Both the position numbers and the translations under genes were made by a program. Below the pieces are notes generated by a model. The model was given only the letters and a program-made list of their open reading frames with translations. It made no database searches and had not been told where the DNA came from. From contig MU130702.1 in the NCBI GenBank assembly GCA_015039465.1, forward strand, positions 394,861 through 458,860: a stretch of 64,000 nt of DNA, written 5' to 3'. Positions 46,252 to 58,510 of this stretch are shown one piece after another (position 1 is the first letter of the stretch; each line of letters opens with the position of its first letter). Source of the stretch: Phlegmacium glaucopus (lineage: Eukaryota > Basidiomycota > Agaricomycetes > Agaricales > Cortinariaceae).

Positions 46252-46508
46252 GTCGAAGTTGTGTTAAGATGTATGTTTCAGTGCTGACTTATTAGGCTAG
46301 AGCTCAGTGTTTGTTTTTGCTTCGACACGTCACACCAGCATATTGATCCGGTTCGAATTACGACGAGCATTTGAATTTACTACTACGATTGTATATACGT
46401 ATGAATTTTAATAATTTTCCATGAAAAATAGGAATGGGAGAGCTCAATGCAAGAATATGTAGAGATAGTGAATATTAAAGAGGGTAGGTGAAGGCTGTAG
46501 GTTACTAC

Positions 46509-49500
46509 TTATCGTCTGACAATGCGGGTACTGTTTTTGCTGAAGAATTGTCCATTAAACGCTCGACTATCATCAAGTAATCGGTCAGAAGGTCCCTATT
46601 TAGTCACCGCGGATATAATTGACTTACTAGAAATAAGGGGACGGTTGTAGGCTGTTGTGGATTTTCGCAAAGCAAGAAGGAGCGGCTTGACCTGGTGGAA
46701 GAACAATTCGCGCTGATCGCTTTCAACAACTGTCAATGCACGCTGCAAAACATAGTCTTTAAAAGAGATTATTCATGTGACAACTAAACAAGATGGCAAA
46801 ATAGGCTTACTTGCATACTGATCCTTGACCATGATCAAGATGGCGCTCTGGCCATCTGGTTGTGGGGTCATTATCTCGCTGATGAGGAGTCGACGGGTAT
46901 CAGCATCCGCACAAATGAGGGCCTTTTCACAGACGTTGGAAGCAAATTTATGTTGGGCTAATTGGATCAGGTTACCACGGATTTTAGAGATCACACGACT
47001 CTTATCCTGAGGCCTTCCTTGCTGAAGTATAAACTGAATCACGTAATTCTGTGATATTCCTGATGTCAAGAGTTACCCGCTTGGATCAAGGGAGGACTCA
47101 CTCCATACTGGTCCTGCATGAGGTCGAGAGTGAAGTGATGCACGGCCTGAAGTAGCGAGATGGTGTGTTCTTCAGGAAGATGTTCAAGACACCGTTGTAG
47201 GACACGGCAGCCGTACGGATGCGTTGAAAGTTCAAGAAGATTATCGCAAATAGTTGAGAGAAACATTAAGCGTTCTGGAGATACAACTTCAATGAGCTTC
47301 TGGATAACCTGTGTTCATGGTTATTCGATCCGTCAGAACGTGTGTAGCAGCTATCACTAACATGATTTCCATGGGCGTCCTTGATGCATTTCAGGATCTG
47401 TGGTTGTAATTCATGAATGATCCTGATTTGCTGCTCAGGTGATGTGTACTCGATAGCCTGGATTTTTGGTTTTCAGTCAGAAAGAGTTTACCCGATTTTA
47501 GTTGCTAGGTATCACCTTCTGAACCACACGGCATCCATAAATCTGGAGTGAAAAGGAGACGACGTTTTGCTCGATTATTACAACAAGGAGGTCCCTCTGC
47601 GCCTGGGTTCCGAAGTCGAGTAGTTTTTGAACCACCTAGAGGAGAGCAATTTCCTCTCGTCAATGACGATACCTATCGAAAGAAGGGTACTCACGTAATT
47701 CCCGAAAACGTCCTGAATTAGCTGTGTCGTTTTTGTTGGAACAATCTCATCAAAAACACGCTGTTTCTCTTCATCCGTGGCTTCCTCTAACTTCTGTTGA
47801 ATGAAGCGAGATCCATGTTGATCACCGCTGAATTCAACTATATGACCAAAAATATTCTGAAGGCAGGTAGGTGAATCTGGCTCTATCTATTGTCGAGGAT
47901 AACCATAAGCTACCTTGAGATTCCAAACACTATCCCTATTGGACCGGAAATCGTCCAAGAGAGAGCTACGAGGGAGAGACGAGGGGTCAAGTCTGCGACG
48001 ACGGGCACCTGCTTGAGGCGAAACGTGTGGCGCACGAGGCTTGCTGTGTGAGGTCCAATTCGAATGTGAACGTGAGGAGCCAGCGCTACGGTCAGGGAAG
48101 TTGTCTGAATGGGTAGCGTTTGCAGGCAGAATAATGTTCGACTATGGCATTTAGAGTCAGTTCGGAAGAATATTGAAAGGCCACGATCAACCATGACGAA
48201 CCTGTTGGTCGAAGTTGCTCAGATAGGGGGTAGATGATCCTGGAATTAAAGGGGAGACAGGCAAATGCTGAGGTATTTGTGGAGATATCAACATATTAGG
48301 TGTAGGATAGTAAAATTGCGGCGTTGGTCGTTGGCCGAAATCATAAGGGAAGCCAGGATGGTGATGAACCTCAGTTCCTGGACCAGAATGAATAGACTGT
48401 AGAGGGAGTGGGTAACGGTTGTTGGGAGCCAAATTTCCTACAAGATGCCCAAGGTAGAGAGATGGCCCAGAAACATTGCCATAAATATCAAATCCAACGG
48501 GATATTCGACATATGGATTTGGATGCTGGGCCATATAATTTCCATACTCCGGCACAGAATACAGGTCATACTGTGAGCGTAATGGCGTCAGTTGCGTTGG
48601 AGGTCCTGGATGAAAGCTTGGAACGGGTTGCTTGAATTGTATAGCTGTCCTGTTATCCTCAGCGGTCATACGACGCAAATTTTCTGCCTGTATATCATCG
48701 GGGACCGAGTGTGTTGGATGGAGTTCGAAATGGCCGGAAAAGGGTTGAATGGGATATGGATTCGGAAAGGAAGGCAAAACTGGGGGCGAAGTTGGAGAAA
48801 GGAGTCTACCATCAACAAAATCTCGATGGTGGGAGTGAGCAAACCATTGGGCAACAGGAGGTAATGAAGGCCGCTCATTCTATGGGCCGCCAGATCTGAG
48901 AGACGTATTTATAACCAATGCGATCAAACTTACTATTCTTATGCCTGGGAAGGCAGGAGCTGCCTGACTGACATTAACAGCTCTCTGACGTGACTGCGAT
49001 ATGAGGTGCGAACGAGGTAAAGGATCCTTAAGGCTCGGATTAGCTAAGTCAAACAGAAAAGTTCCGAGTGACTAACAGAAATAGAATGCTGAATATTAGT
49101 AGTGGTTGTCCATCCATCATCCACAACAGGCCCAAGATGGGTATCAGTTACCGAAGAACCAGGGGCCGGCATATTATAATCTAGAGGAATATGCACGTTT
49201 TTTGCTGCCGCTGTGGAAGGTGAGGTAGTAGAACCCCAAACCTAGAGTCGGCAGGATTTCACTGGAAGTTCATTGAAGAGACTGCTCGACGAACCTTCCA
49301 CTTATTATGCAACGTATTCAAACTACTCGAATTGTTCACACTGGTATTACTGGGAGCCGTCGAGCTGGAACTATTCATGTGCTATGAGTTTGAAAGGTTG
49401 TTATCACATTAGCTGACAAGAAAATATATGGTTTTCGACAGACCTCTTTTGTAGTATTGGGAGAAGGGCCTCTGGATCGTGACGAAGAACCAGACACCTT

Positions 49501-49521
49501 GCGTGAAGAAGGACCCGACAT
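46509..49521 (-). CDS. Pumilio-family RNA-binding protein, Puf3-like
   Basis: Cytoplasmic repressor binding UGUA-containing 3' UTRs. The start is [20 protein letters not shown] (ATG at 49519-49521). A long N-terminal region is rich in Pro, Tyr, Gln and Asn with many short exons. The PUM homology domain begins near 47960 ([16 protein letters not shown]) with [40 protein letters not shown], then [19 protein letters not shown]. It continues with [51 protein letters not shown], a repeat joined as [18 protein letters not shown], and [20 protein letters not shown], then VKDQYAN-type repeat eight. That repeat number and the H-G-N/Y-G-x-R-V-V pattern are typical of PUF proteins. The end is [19 protein letters not shown]. 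In ascomycetes Puf3 regulates mitochondrial mRNAs; the specificity here is unknown. Confidence 0.9.
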
Positions 49522-49966
49522 GATAGATTAGGGTATAGTTTCTATGTTATATCTGCTCAAACCCAAAGATACATTATTAGCCAGGTAACAAACGGATGGA
49601 CCCAGGCAAAAAAAGCAAAGGCAGATGGTTGTGGTTGAAAGATGGTTGTACTTATTGAATGTATAGTATGGCGAGGACGTGAGCATTCTAATTGGGGTAA
49701 GTTTAAGATCGGTGCTAACCATAAAATGGTTTAGCATAGATCCCGGACATATCCCAATTAGGACGCTCAATCAGGTCCCCGCCGCTCGAGATTCCGTGAA
49801 CCGAAGCTTCTTTCCCACATCAACGACGCATCGTCGGCAGTCAATTAACCTCTGCGGCGCGGAGTTTTGAATACAGATCATGGTCAAGTAGGAATCCACG
49901 GAAACAAATACACAAAAAAAAACTAAGTATGCGAGATATTATTCCAGGGAGAGCATAGTAACCCTC
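49522..49966. other. Intergenic, contains a long hairpin
   Basis: About 445 bp upstream of the Puf gene and downstream of kinesin-1. It holds the 114-bp imperfect inverted repeat listed next and otherwise no gene. Confidence 0.5.
49670..49783. repeat. 114-bp imperfect hairpin (near-complete inverted repeat)
   Basis: The left arm starts GGCGAGGACGT then GAGCATTCTAATTGGGGTA, continues through GATCGGTGCTAA and closes with ACCAT; a 3-nt loop AAA follows at 49723-49725. The right arm is its imperfect reverse complement (ATGGTTTAGCATAGATCC, then TATCCCAATTAGGACGCTC, then GGTCCCCGCC). The innermost blocks (ACCAT/ATGGT, GATC, TGCTAA, CTAATTGGG) pair exactly; mismatches cluster between them. Each strand therefore contains a similar short open frame reading roughly LIG...PIR. 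It lies about 150 bp upstream of the Puf ATG. Confidence 0.7.
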
Positions 49967-52900
49967 TTATCGTGCATTGAAAAACCAAGAAGCCCGTTTT
50001 GCTATACCGAACAAAAATTTGTCATGACAGTCAGTGACTACGATTCAAATGACCCTAGCAAGCAACTCACATGATCTGCGTAATCGCGGGTCAAAGGGAT
50101 TGCCGTGAGGATCTCCACAAGGAAAAACGCAATGACTACGCACCCTGCTTCCTCGTTCTGTAGTCTTGCCATGGGATTGGCAGAAGGACCTCCACTGCTC
50201 GATGTTGATATTTGGCTCGAGATACCGCCCGTACCTCCGCCACCCCGTAATGGTTTAGCAATGCGGCCAAAACCCAAAGTTGAAGATGCAACAGCCTTTT
50301 GCGCTAGAAGATTTTCCCGTCATATCTGGAAACCAACATTCTTGGAAGATAAAAAAAAAATTACCTCGAGCCTGATCCAAGCGCTCTTTGACGGCTTGTA
50401 GCTGTGTCTCGAATTTCTGATTCTGGATTGAAAGTCGTCGATCTGCGTCCTGAAGCAGGGCTTCAAGATTTTGTATCCGTTCGTTGCGTGCAAGCAATTT
50501 GCGTTCGGCGATCCCGGCCTCCTTTTTCAGGGTGGAATTCTGGTCCACAAGCTGTAGTTGGGTTATCGATGAATAAACTCGATCCTACGCGAAGGATGAC
50601 GGAAATTTTACCTGCTTCTGCACCAAAGTCAACTGTTCCAGGTTACGTTCTAGGAAAGCCATCTTCTTCTGCTGTGCTTTGTTATTACTGTTGCGAATTA
50701 CGTTGCTATACTGTTCCTTTATTTCGTCCAATTGTATTTCAAGTTCAACCACCTGGAAAAAATGTCAGTACAATTTCTGTAGCTCTGAGTGAGATAACCT
50801 TTTCGCATCGATTCTGCAAATCACGCATGAGAGATTTTTTAACCCCATCGAATTCCGCCAGTTGAACATTGATAGCCTTTCGTGTCCGTTCAAGATCTTG
50901 GGCACTTTCTGCAAGGTTCTTACCGCCTTCAATCCCAGCGGATGTAACAGCGAATGCACGCTGAGAGGAATGAGAATAAGGAAATGCACAACACAGTTCC
51001 TGATCACTCTTACCTTGAGTTCTTCGTTAACACTTTTCAAGCTATCGATCGAAGCATTGAGGCTGCGAACTTCATTGTTTCTGATCTCTAGTTGCTGCTT
51101 AAGGTCAGAAACTTCGCTCAATTGAGCCTCACGCTTCGCAGCATATTGAAATTCCAATTTGTTCTTTAAGTAAAAGCACTGAGTCGCGCTGCAAACATAA
51201 AAAAATAACACAACAGACCTTCAAATCCGCCATCATTTCAGCAACATCGACGTTGTTGGTCTCTTCGTCATTTATCGTCTTTTCTGTTCGTTTCCAAAAA
51301 AATTATCATTTGCCGTTGGTGAACGAATGGCGAACTCTTACCTAGCAACTCCTCATAATCTGTCTCCAATGTTGTGACCCGAGCCTCTAGTTCGTCTCTC
51401 CGACGAGCCATCATATCATTCTCTTCCTGACTCTGTCGAAGGCGGTCAACGGTTTCTCTCAACAAATTTTGTCCTTCGGAAAGTTGCCTTCGGATAGCAG
51501 TGAAGTCTTCTGAAGAAAGGTCCTCGGCAGAACCGTTGTCCATGTTGTCTAGCTTTACAAGAATCTGGCGTAATTGTTCGTCCTTCTCGGAGAAGGCACC
51601 TTGCTGTTGCCACAGAAGCGAAACGCCCAACGTCAGTAACACGACTTTAACTTTCGAGGAAAAGAAAAACCGACAGTATCAAACTTGGCCATCATCATAG
51701 CCATTTTCTCCTGCTTGCGCTTCTCCTTATCCTCGGCAGAGGCGTCCTTCTGTGCGGTCTTCAGCTCTGCTATTTGTCTTCTGAGCTCTTCTAATTCAGC
51801 CTTAGCGTCTTGATTCTGTTCCTTGAGAATGTCTACAGTGATGATGCTCTCCTTGTTATCGTAATCTAATCGTTCGACTTGCAGCCTCAGCTCGTTTAGC
51901 TGACTGGACATTGCCTTGTTTTCCTGTAAAAGATTCGAATAGAATATAAGGTAGAAGCCCCCAAGACGGTAGGGATACGAACCTGATTAACGGCAGCCTC
52001 TTGCTCCTTCAAAAATGCAAGTTCCTCTCTAAGCTCCTTCACCAGCTTGTCGGCAGCTACGAGGGCGGATTCTTTCTCTGCCAGTGAGTCACTTAACTCG
52101 TTCTCGCGCTTCAAGAAGTCTTCTCTCTCATCTTTCTCCAAACCAATCACCGTCGGCGTTTGTGGTCGGCTTTCGAGTTCTGACCTTAATCCTTCGACGC
52201 TTGGGTTTACTGGTGTCATACTGCGAGAAAGGGATGGGTGAGTTGTGGGTGAAGTAGGCGATTTCTTTGGTGGAACAGAGGATGCCAATGGAGCGCCTGC
52301 CTTGCCAGGTGCAGCCCAATTTGCTTCGTCTACTTGTGCACCAGAACGCCAGATAGCTAATTCGGCTTCGAGGGCAGCAATATATTTCTGATAAGAAGTG
52401 TTGGCCAGCTGAGCCTTCTGGAGCAATCCTTTGAGTTCCAGTGGTGAAAGTTCGGCATTGACACGAGCTGTATTCTTGATAGATTTTGCACGGATACCGA
52501 AACGTAGTGTGGAGAGCGTCTCTGATTCGTTATATGACGAAGGTGAGCAATTAATGATTAGAGTTGTCCGTGAATTTCCTCCCAAAGACTCTTGCAGGAT
52601 ACGTGTTAGTTTGGAATCGCGATATGGTATATGTTTCGCCTATGTCAATCTTTTAGCAATGCACAAGCATGTCCAACCCCAACACCTATACCTTGCTGTC
52701 TGTCAGAGCATTTATAACCATCCCTAGGGCCGACAGCGACTTGTTGATCTTCTTGGCCTCCTCCAGAGTTTGACCAGAAGCGCCGGTTTTCCCGACCTTT
52801 TCTGAACCAGCGAGATCAACGAGATATAAGTTTCCAGTTTTCTGAGCACCGGTTTCTGTATTTCTTTGCTGAATTGTGATTAAGAAAATGGAGTGAGAAC

Positions 52901-53868
52901 GGGAGGATTCGGCATTCATGTCTGGGATGGATTATCGTAAGGCAGCACTGAAAGAACATAAATCACTGACTGGTAGAAGTCACGACTCGTGCAGCTCCAC
53001 CTGTCCGCATAATTTCATAGACTTCCCGAGCGCTGCTAACATAATAGTCCGAGAGGTTCTTCACGTACACTCCCTTAGATTTCTCTTCATGGACTTGTAG
53101 GTTGTCATTTTGTGCTTGAGAAACATATGTTAACATGGAAGTGGATCCTACTCGGATGCCAGGTAAGACTCACGCGCCAGAAGGTCACGGATCCTCTCTA
53201 GATAAATCTCCATGTACGACACCTTTACAAGGTATTCGAGATGTGCATCGCTTTCTACAATAGACTGGAAAATTTGTTCAGTGATGCGAGGAATGATCCC
53301 TTTCAGTTCGTCCGAGTCGATATCCGCTCCCTATGATCGCAAATATCAATTAAGTAACGAACGGATAAGGGAGGGGCTCACCATCATCGTAAAGGTTTTC
53401 CCACTACCAGTCTGTCCATATGCGAAGACAGTACCGTTGTATCCATCAAGAACATCTTCAAAACCGACGTGAATATAAAAACCTCCAGATTCATTCTTAT
53501 GGCTTACCCTTCACGATGCTAATGATGAAAAGAGGGACATGATCAGTGAAGCATCAGTACGCCGAAAGAAGGGAAACCGACTCTTTCACTCCATAGTCAA
53601 AGACTTCATGCTGTTTGGTGCCCATCGGAAAGACCCTATCGAAAGTAAACCCATCTTTCTCGGGACCTGATCCTACTTGAGTGGATCTCATCTGTACAGA
53701 TTGCAGGTTGTCATCGAAGGAGACGACGATATCGCCACCCTCACGCGCTTCGATTGCGTTGACGGGGCGAAAGCTTATATTATTAACTAAGGTGTCAGTG
53801 TTGGTAGGCTGAATGAAGATTACTCATGCTTACCGACAGACTACCTTGATATTAGTAGAGCTTGCCAT
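49967..53868 (-). CDS. Conventional kinesin-1 heavy chain
   Basis: Plus-end-directed microtubule motor carrying vesicles and organelles in hyphae. Exon 1 is short: [12 protein letters not shown], joined to [14 protein letters not shown]. Motor motifs: P-loop [15 protein letters not shown] (about 53400-53440), switch I in [16 protein letters not shown], switch II in [20 protein letters not shown], and the neck-proximal [20 protein letters not shown] (about 52530-52580). The stalk is a long coiled coil (about 50300-52450) with a Ser/Thr/Pro-rich hinge ([19 protein letters not shown]). The tail carries a fungal kinesin-1 feature, [17 protein letters not shown] (IAK autoinhibitory region). It ends with NEEA joined over a 150-nt intron to [11 protein letters not shown], a typical fungal kinesin-1 end. 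About ten introns. Confidence 0.93.
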
Positions 53869-54180
53869 GAGGATTGTCGGTGAATTGGTGATCGCTGAAC
53901 GCGTATTAGAGTCAGGGGCAACCGTCCTTCAAATAGTAATGTCGCTCCTGATCTGGATATGAAAAAGGTATAGGTTTTGGTTGGTTACAGTGGCATGAAT
54001 ATGACACAGCCCACTGAGTAGATTTGTAGAATGAAGTGTGAGTAAGTACGCGGTAGTTAACCTGGACACCGTTATTATATATTTGGGGTTGTTGAACTTT
54101 GCAGACAATTTAGACAAGTCAAATTATTGTAGTATAAAAAACAAGTGATACAAAGGTCTATCAGATTACATGTAACGAGG

Positions 54181-54632
54181 CTATTCTTCATCACTATCCA
54201 CAGATGCAGGTGCAGGTGCAGGCCGACTGGAGGATGCAACTGGACGACGAGGAACTTGTTCTTGTGTCTGGGCAGCATCTGCGGCGTCGATCCATTCTGA
54301 ATATATGTCTATCGGCTCAGTCAGGTCTACAAAAGCAAAGGGTATAAATCCGAAGGCTCAAGAGATGAAAGAACATTAACACACGATTAACTTTGCTTTG
54401 GTACCGCTGATCACATACTCTGCACACGAGTTGCGCTACGCCTTCTTTCCTATCCAACCTGACTGTAACCGACTTATCGTGATGACAGAACAGACAAGTG
54501 AAAGTGGTGTCTAAGTCATCCTGACATGTGAGTGTCATACAGTGGAAGTAGGTCAACACCTTTACCTAGAGGAACCTTCTGTCTCGCACTTCCACCTCCG
54601 GGTTTCCTGGCCGATTTCTTGCGTTTTCCCAT
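54181..54632 (-). CDS. ELF1: Transcription elongation factor ELF1 (zinc ribbon)
   Basis: Small nuclear protein that travels with elongating RNA polymerase II and helps maintain chromatin structure. The start is MGKRKKSARKPGGGSARQKV, the diagnostic Gly/Lys/Arg-rich N-terminus. An intron then leads to DTTFTCLFCHHDKSVTVRLD and LVCRVCDQRYQSKVN, a CxxC...CxxC zinc ribbon. The third exon reads DLTEPIDIYSEWIDAADAAQ, followed by a Pro/Ala/Ser-rich tail (SSSRPAPAPASVDSDEE). Stop at 54181-54183. It is divergent from kinesin-5, with 231 bp between start codons, and lies just downstream of the kinesin-1 start on the same strand. Confidence 0.95.
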
Positions 54633-54863
54633 GAAGTCCTACCTGTATACCGCTGTTAACGACGATTGAAAGCAGAACAATGTACTCACTAAGTCACAAG
54701 AAAGTGCAAGTCGAACCGCAAATTTGGTAGTAATTTTGAATAAAATTTTAATTTATTCGAGATAAGTGCCGTCACGTGACAGGCGCGTTCTATCTGTCAC
54801 ACTCTCAGTTACGCGTTTGTGTCGGTCCTTGTAGTTCATATCGAACATCCACATACCACCAGA

Positions 54864-57800
54864 ATGGCTACTCGTCGACCTGCTTCCTCTCGTGCAAGAC
54901 TAAATAGTAATACCAATTCTGTGCCACCGATTCAGCAGCCCCGGCCAAAGTCAGTTATGGCGCAGAAGAACTACGACGATACTGAAACGCATATCAAGGT
55001 CATTCTGCGTTGTCGAGGGCGCTCAGAACGGGAGATTCAAGAAAACGCCCCTGCGATTGTCCAAATAGAGGGCGCAAAGAGCAAGGATCTGACCATTGAG
55101 ACATCCACACCGGTTTCTAGTCTCGGGATGGTGACTTTGCCGCCTACTCGAACGTATCCTTTCGACCTTGTATTTGGCCCCGAAGCTACCCAAAGCATGA
55201 TATATCACGATGTTGTTGGCCCTATGTTAAATGAAGTATTACTGGGATACAATTGTACCTTGTTTGCATATGGCCAAACTGGAACCGGAAAGACGTAAGT
55301 AATCTCGTATATTTTTTATTGTATAACGAGCAATAACTCCATAGTTATACAATGCATGGCGATGTGAAACCTACACCAATGGGCAATCCGTCTACCCATG
55401 CAGGAATCATTCCTCGCGTACTGTTTCGTCTTTTCCACGAACTTGAAACATCGTACACAGATTTTGTCGTGAAGATCTCTTATGTCGAACTTTATAACGA
55501 AGAGCTTCGCGATCTGCTGGGAAGTGACCTTCCACCGACAAATAATTCAGTGCAACCCATGGGAATGGCAGCGAAAGATGCTAAAGGCGCGGACGGAGGG
55601 CTCAAGATATTTGATGAGGCTGGCAAGCGTGGTGTCTTGATTCAAGGTCTCGAGGAAATCGTGGTCAAAGACTCAAAAACTGCAATCGCGCTTCTCACAA
55701 AGGGTAGTGAACGTAGACAAATTGCTGCCACCAAATTCAACGACCACTCAAGTCGATCGCATTCGGTGTTCGCCATTACAGTTCACATCAAGGAATCGGG
55801 GCCAGCAGGTGATGACTTACTAAGAACTGGCAAGTTGAATCTGGTTGACTTGGCCGGGTCAGAAAATATTGGCCGGTCAGGTGCAGAGAACAAGCGGGCT
55901 AGAGAGGCGGGGATGATTAATCAGAGTTTGCTTACACTCGGACGCGTGATAAATGCCCTCGTCGACAAAGCTCAACATATTCCTTACCGGTGAGTAAAAA
56001 GTTCAACTGTCAAATATCGACTGAGGATGATTTTAGTGAATCCAAGCTTACTCGATTACTCCAAGATTCCCTCGGAGGTCGAACAAAAACATGCGTCATT
56101 GCCACTATATCGCCTGCACGTTCGAATTTGGAGGAAACACTCTCAACTCTGGATTACGCCCTGCGTGCCAAATCTATCAAAAACAAACCGGAACTTAATC
56201 AACGTATGACCCGCAACTCGCTTCTAAAAGAATATGTGGCAGAGATCGAACATTTGAAGGCTGATCTCCTTGCTGCACGCGAGAAGAATGGAATTTTCTT
56301 TTCTGAAGAGACATGGAACCGTATGAACACTGAGCAAGAACTGCGAGAGACCGAATTGGTAGAGGCGAAGAAACAGGTAGAGATCGTGGAGAATCAGATG
56401 AGGAGTGTCCGCGACGAGTTCGACGAGAGCATCGCACTTCTCAAAAGAAGGGAAGAAGAACTTCAAGATACAAGAGTCAAACTTGAAGAGACGGAAAATG
56501 CTCTGGACCTACGAGAAAAGGAGCTGAGAAGAATAATGAATACCTATGAAGAAGAAGTTGTCGTGCGCCAAGCCCATCAGGCAACTGAGGTCTCCTTGGA
56601 TGGAATCGCAACTGGTCTGAAAAAGGTCGTGACACAAAGCCTCCGTGACATCAATGGATTATTCGACAAGCTAGGTAAATCTAAATATCTTTTACCAGGG
56701 TTGACCAGGGTCATCAACTTTGTGTGCAGATCATAAGACCAAGATCTTCCTTTCGCATAAAACACTCGTTTCCGACAATGAAAAGATAATTAACGCACAT
56801 ACCGATTCACTCACCGACAGACTTCACGAATTCATCCAGTTATCGCAGAAAACGACTTCTAGTCTGGAAATTGAAACCCAACATTTTAGGTCATCAGAAC
56901 ATCAGGCGTTGGCACATCATACCCAGAAGGTTGACGAGCAATTCAACATTGCCCAAGACCTATTCCAACGCATCCAGTCTTGCGACGCTCTCGAGGAAAA
57001 AGCAGTCACCATGCTGCAACGGGAATTTAAAGCCGCTCACATATCTTTCAAAGAGGAAACATCCTCATGGGGTGCTTCCATGGAAGCGACATGTAGAACC
57101 CTCTGCGATAAAGTTGGTAGCGCAAGTACCCAGCAAGTTACAGTTTTGCAAGAAGCCATTCTTGCCTTTTACTCTTTGGTGGACACGACCGTCAGAGATG
57201 TCCAGGCATTTCTCAAAGACGAACGCCACGCGTTGCAGACTATGAAAGATCTCACAGAGACCTCGGCTCATGAGAAAACGTCACACCTAAAACAACAGAA
57301 CGAGATATTGGCCCAGATGCTCGTCAACGAGAGAAAGGATGCAGAAAAGGCTAAGTCGGATCTGATTCAACGGGTTTCTGGTTTGCTGGGCGAATTCATG
57401 CAGAAGCGGGACGAGTCTCTCAGGGAATCAGTTGAAAGTCTACAAAATAGTAACGCAGAAGCAGGGGCGCTATTGGTTTCGACGTTCGGACGACAAGCGG
57501 ATATTCATCAAGACGCCATACGGAGGAATACTGACCTAGACAGTGGACTTGGAAGATCCAATACCCAAGCGAAGGAAGCAAGAGACAACGCAACCAATGT
57601 ACGAGAACAGTCTGGCATAAGTTCTCGAGATTGAACTGCTTTATATCTTTTTATAGTCTTCGAAGAAGACAGCTAAAATCATTAAGTCTGGAAATGAAGA
57701 AGTCAAGAATGCCGTTTCTACGTCTGTCTCAGCACATTCATCTTGGGTACAGAAGCGAACACAACAAATGGCGGATTCCTGTACAAGTGGTGTGTTGCCA

Positions 57801-58459
57801 ATAATGATCAATGGCCATGTTACTTAGGAAATTTCATTACAGCTTTTGAGGAACATGGCAGGACAAAGCGGGCAAGATTGTCTACCGTTAACGAGCTGCA
57901 GGCCAATGCTGAAATCCATCATTCTGATGAGCGAAAATTGTTTGAATCAATGACAGAAAGGTCGGACATGTACACATCCCAGACTCTTGCCCAGGTCAGT
58001 TGTCTTTACAGTGCGGCAATCGCATATTCTCAGCGTCATTTATAGACAAAAAATCATGCGGCGTCTACCGACTATTACAGTCATACAGCTGTCGGTCATC
58101 TGGATGCAATCAAACAATCTACAAGTAATCTTACCAACAAAGGCATTGAAGAGGACTCGTCGGGTAATACACCTCGCAAACGCAAATGGCAATACAGTGA
58201 TGAATGGGCCTTGACCAAAAATCGCGACCAACTGTTGCAAGCCTGGAAACAATGCCGATTCCCAGGCGAATCAAAGGCCCAAGATGACCACGACGAACAG
58301 CCTAGTGGACCCTCCGGAACAGAGAATTTAGACAGTTCAGATTCGCATCGTGACATCAAATCGGAGAGCAGCGATGTTGATGTACTTGCGCCTAAACCAC
58401 TCGTGGACTCGAGAAAGAGAAACCATGTTGTGACAAGAGCTTCTCGAAGAGTAAGATAA
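54864..58459 (+). CDS. Kinesin-5 (BimC/Cut7/Eg5) mitotic motor
   Basis: Bipolar plus-end motor that pushes spindle poles apart. The start is [20 protein letters not shown]. Motor domain: [20 protein letters not shown], the P-loop [12 protein letters not shown] joined to YTMHGD across an intron at about 55296-55345, [19 protein letters not shown] and switch I in [20 protein letters not shown]. Switch II is [20 protein letters not shown], then [20 protein letters not shown]. After [20 protein letters not shown] come the neck and long coiled coil (about 56150-57600). The tail contains the BimC box TPRKRKW at 58169-58189, with the Thr that Cdk1 phosphorylates in homologues. It ends [14 protein letters not shown], stop at 58457-58459. 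Only 51 bp separate this stop from the next ATG. Confidence 0.95.
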
Positions 58460-58510
58460 TTATTTATTAGTGTATTATGTAATATACGCAACCCTTTCTT
58501 CAGCACCACA

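Noticed and set aside
46509..49521. Idea that the Puf3-like protein regulates the mitochondrial genes of this window through TGTANATA sites
   Set aside because: I looked at the sequences just downstream of TOM40, MGE1 and YME1 and saw no TGTANATA motif close to the stop codons.
56720..57634. Separate gene in the coiled-coil part of kinesin-5
   Set aside because: It is continuous in phase with the kinesin-5 stalk through a short intron; the BimC box further downstream confirms one gene.
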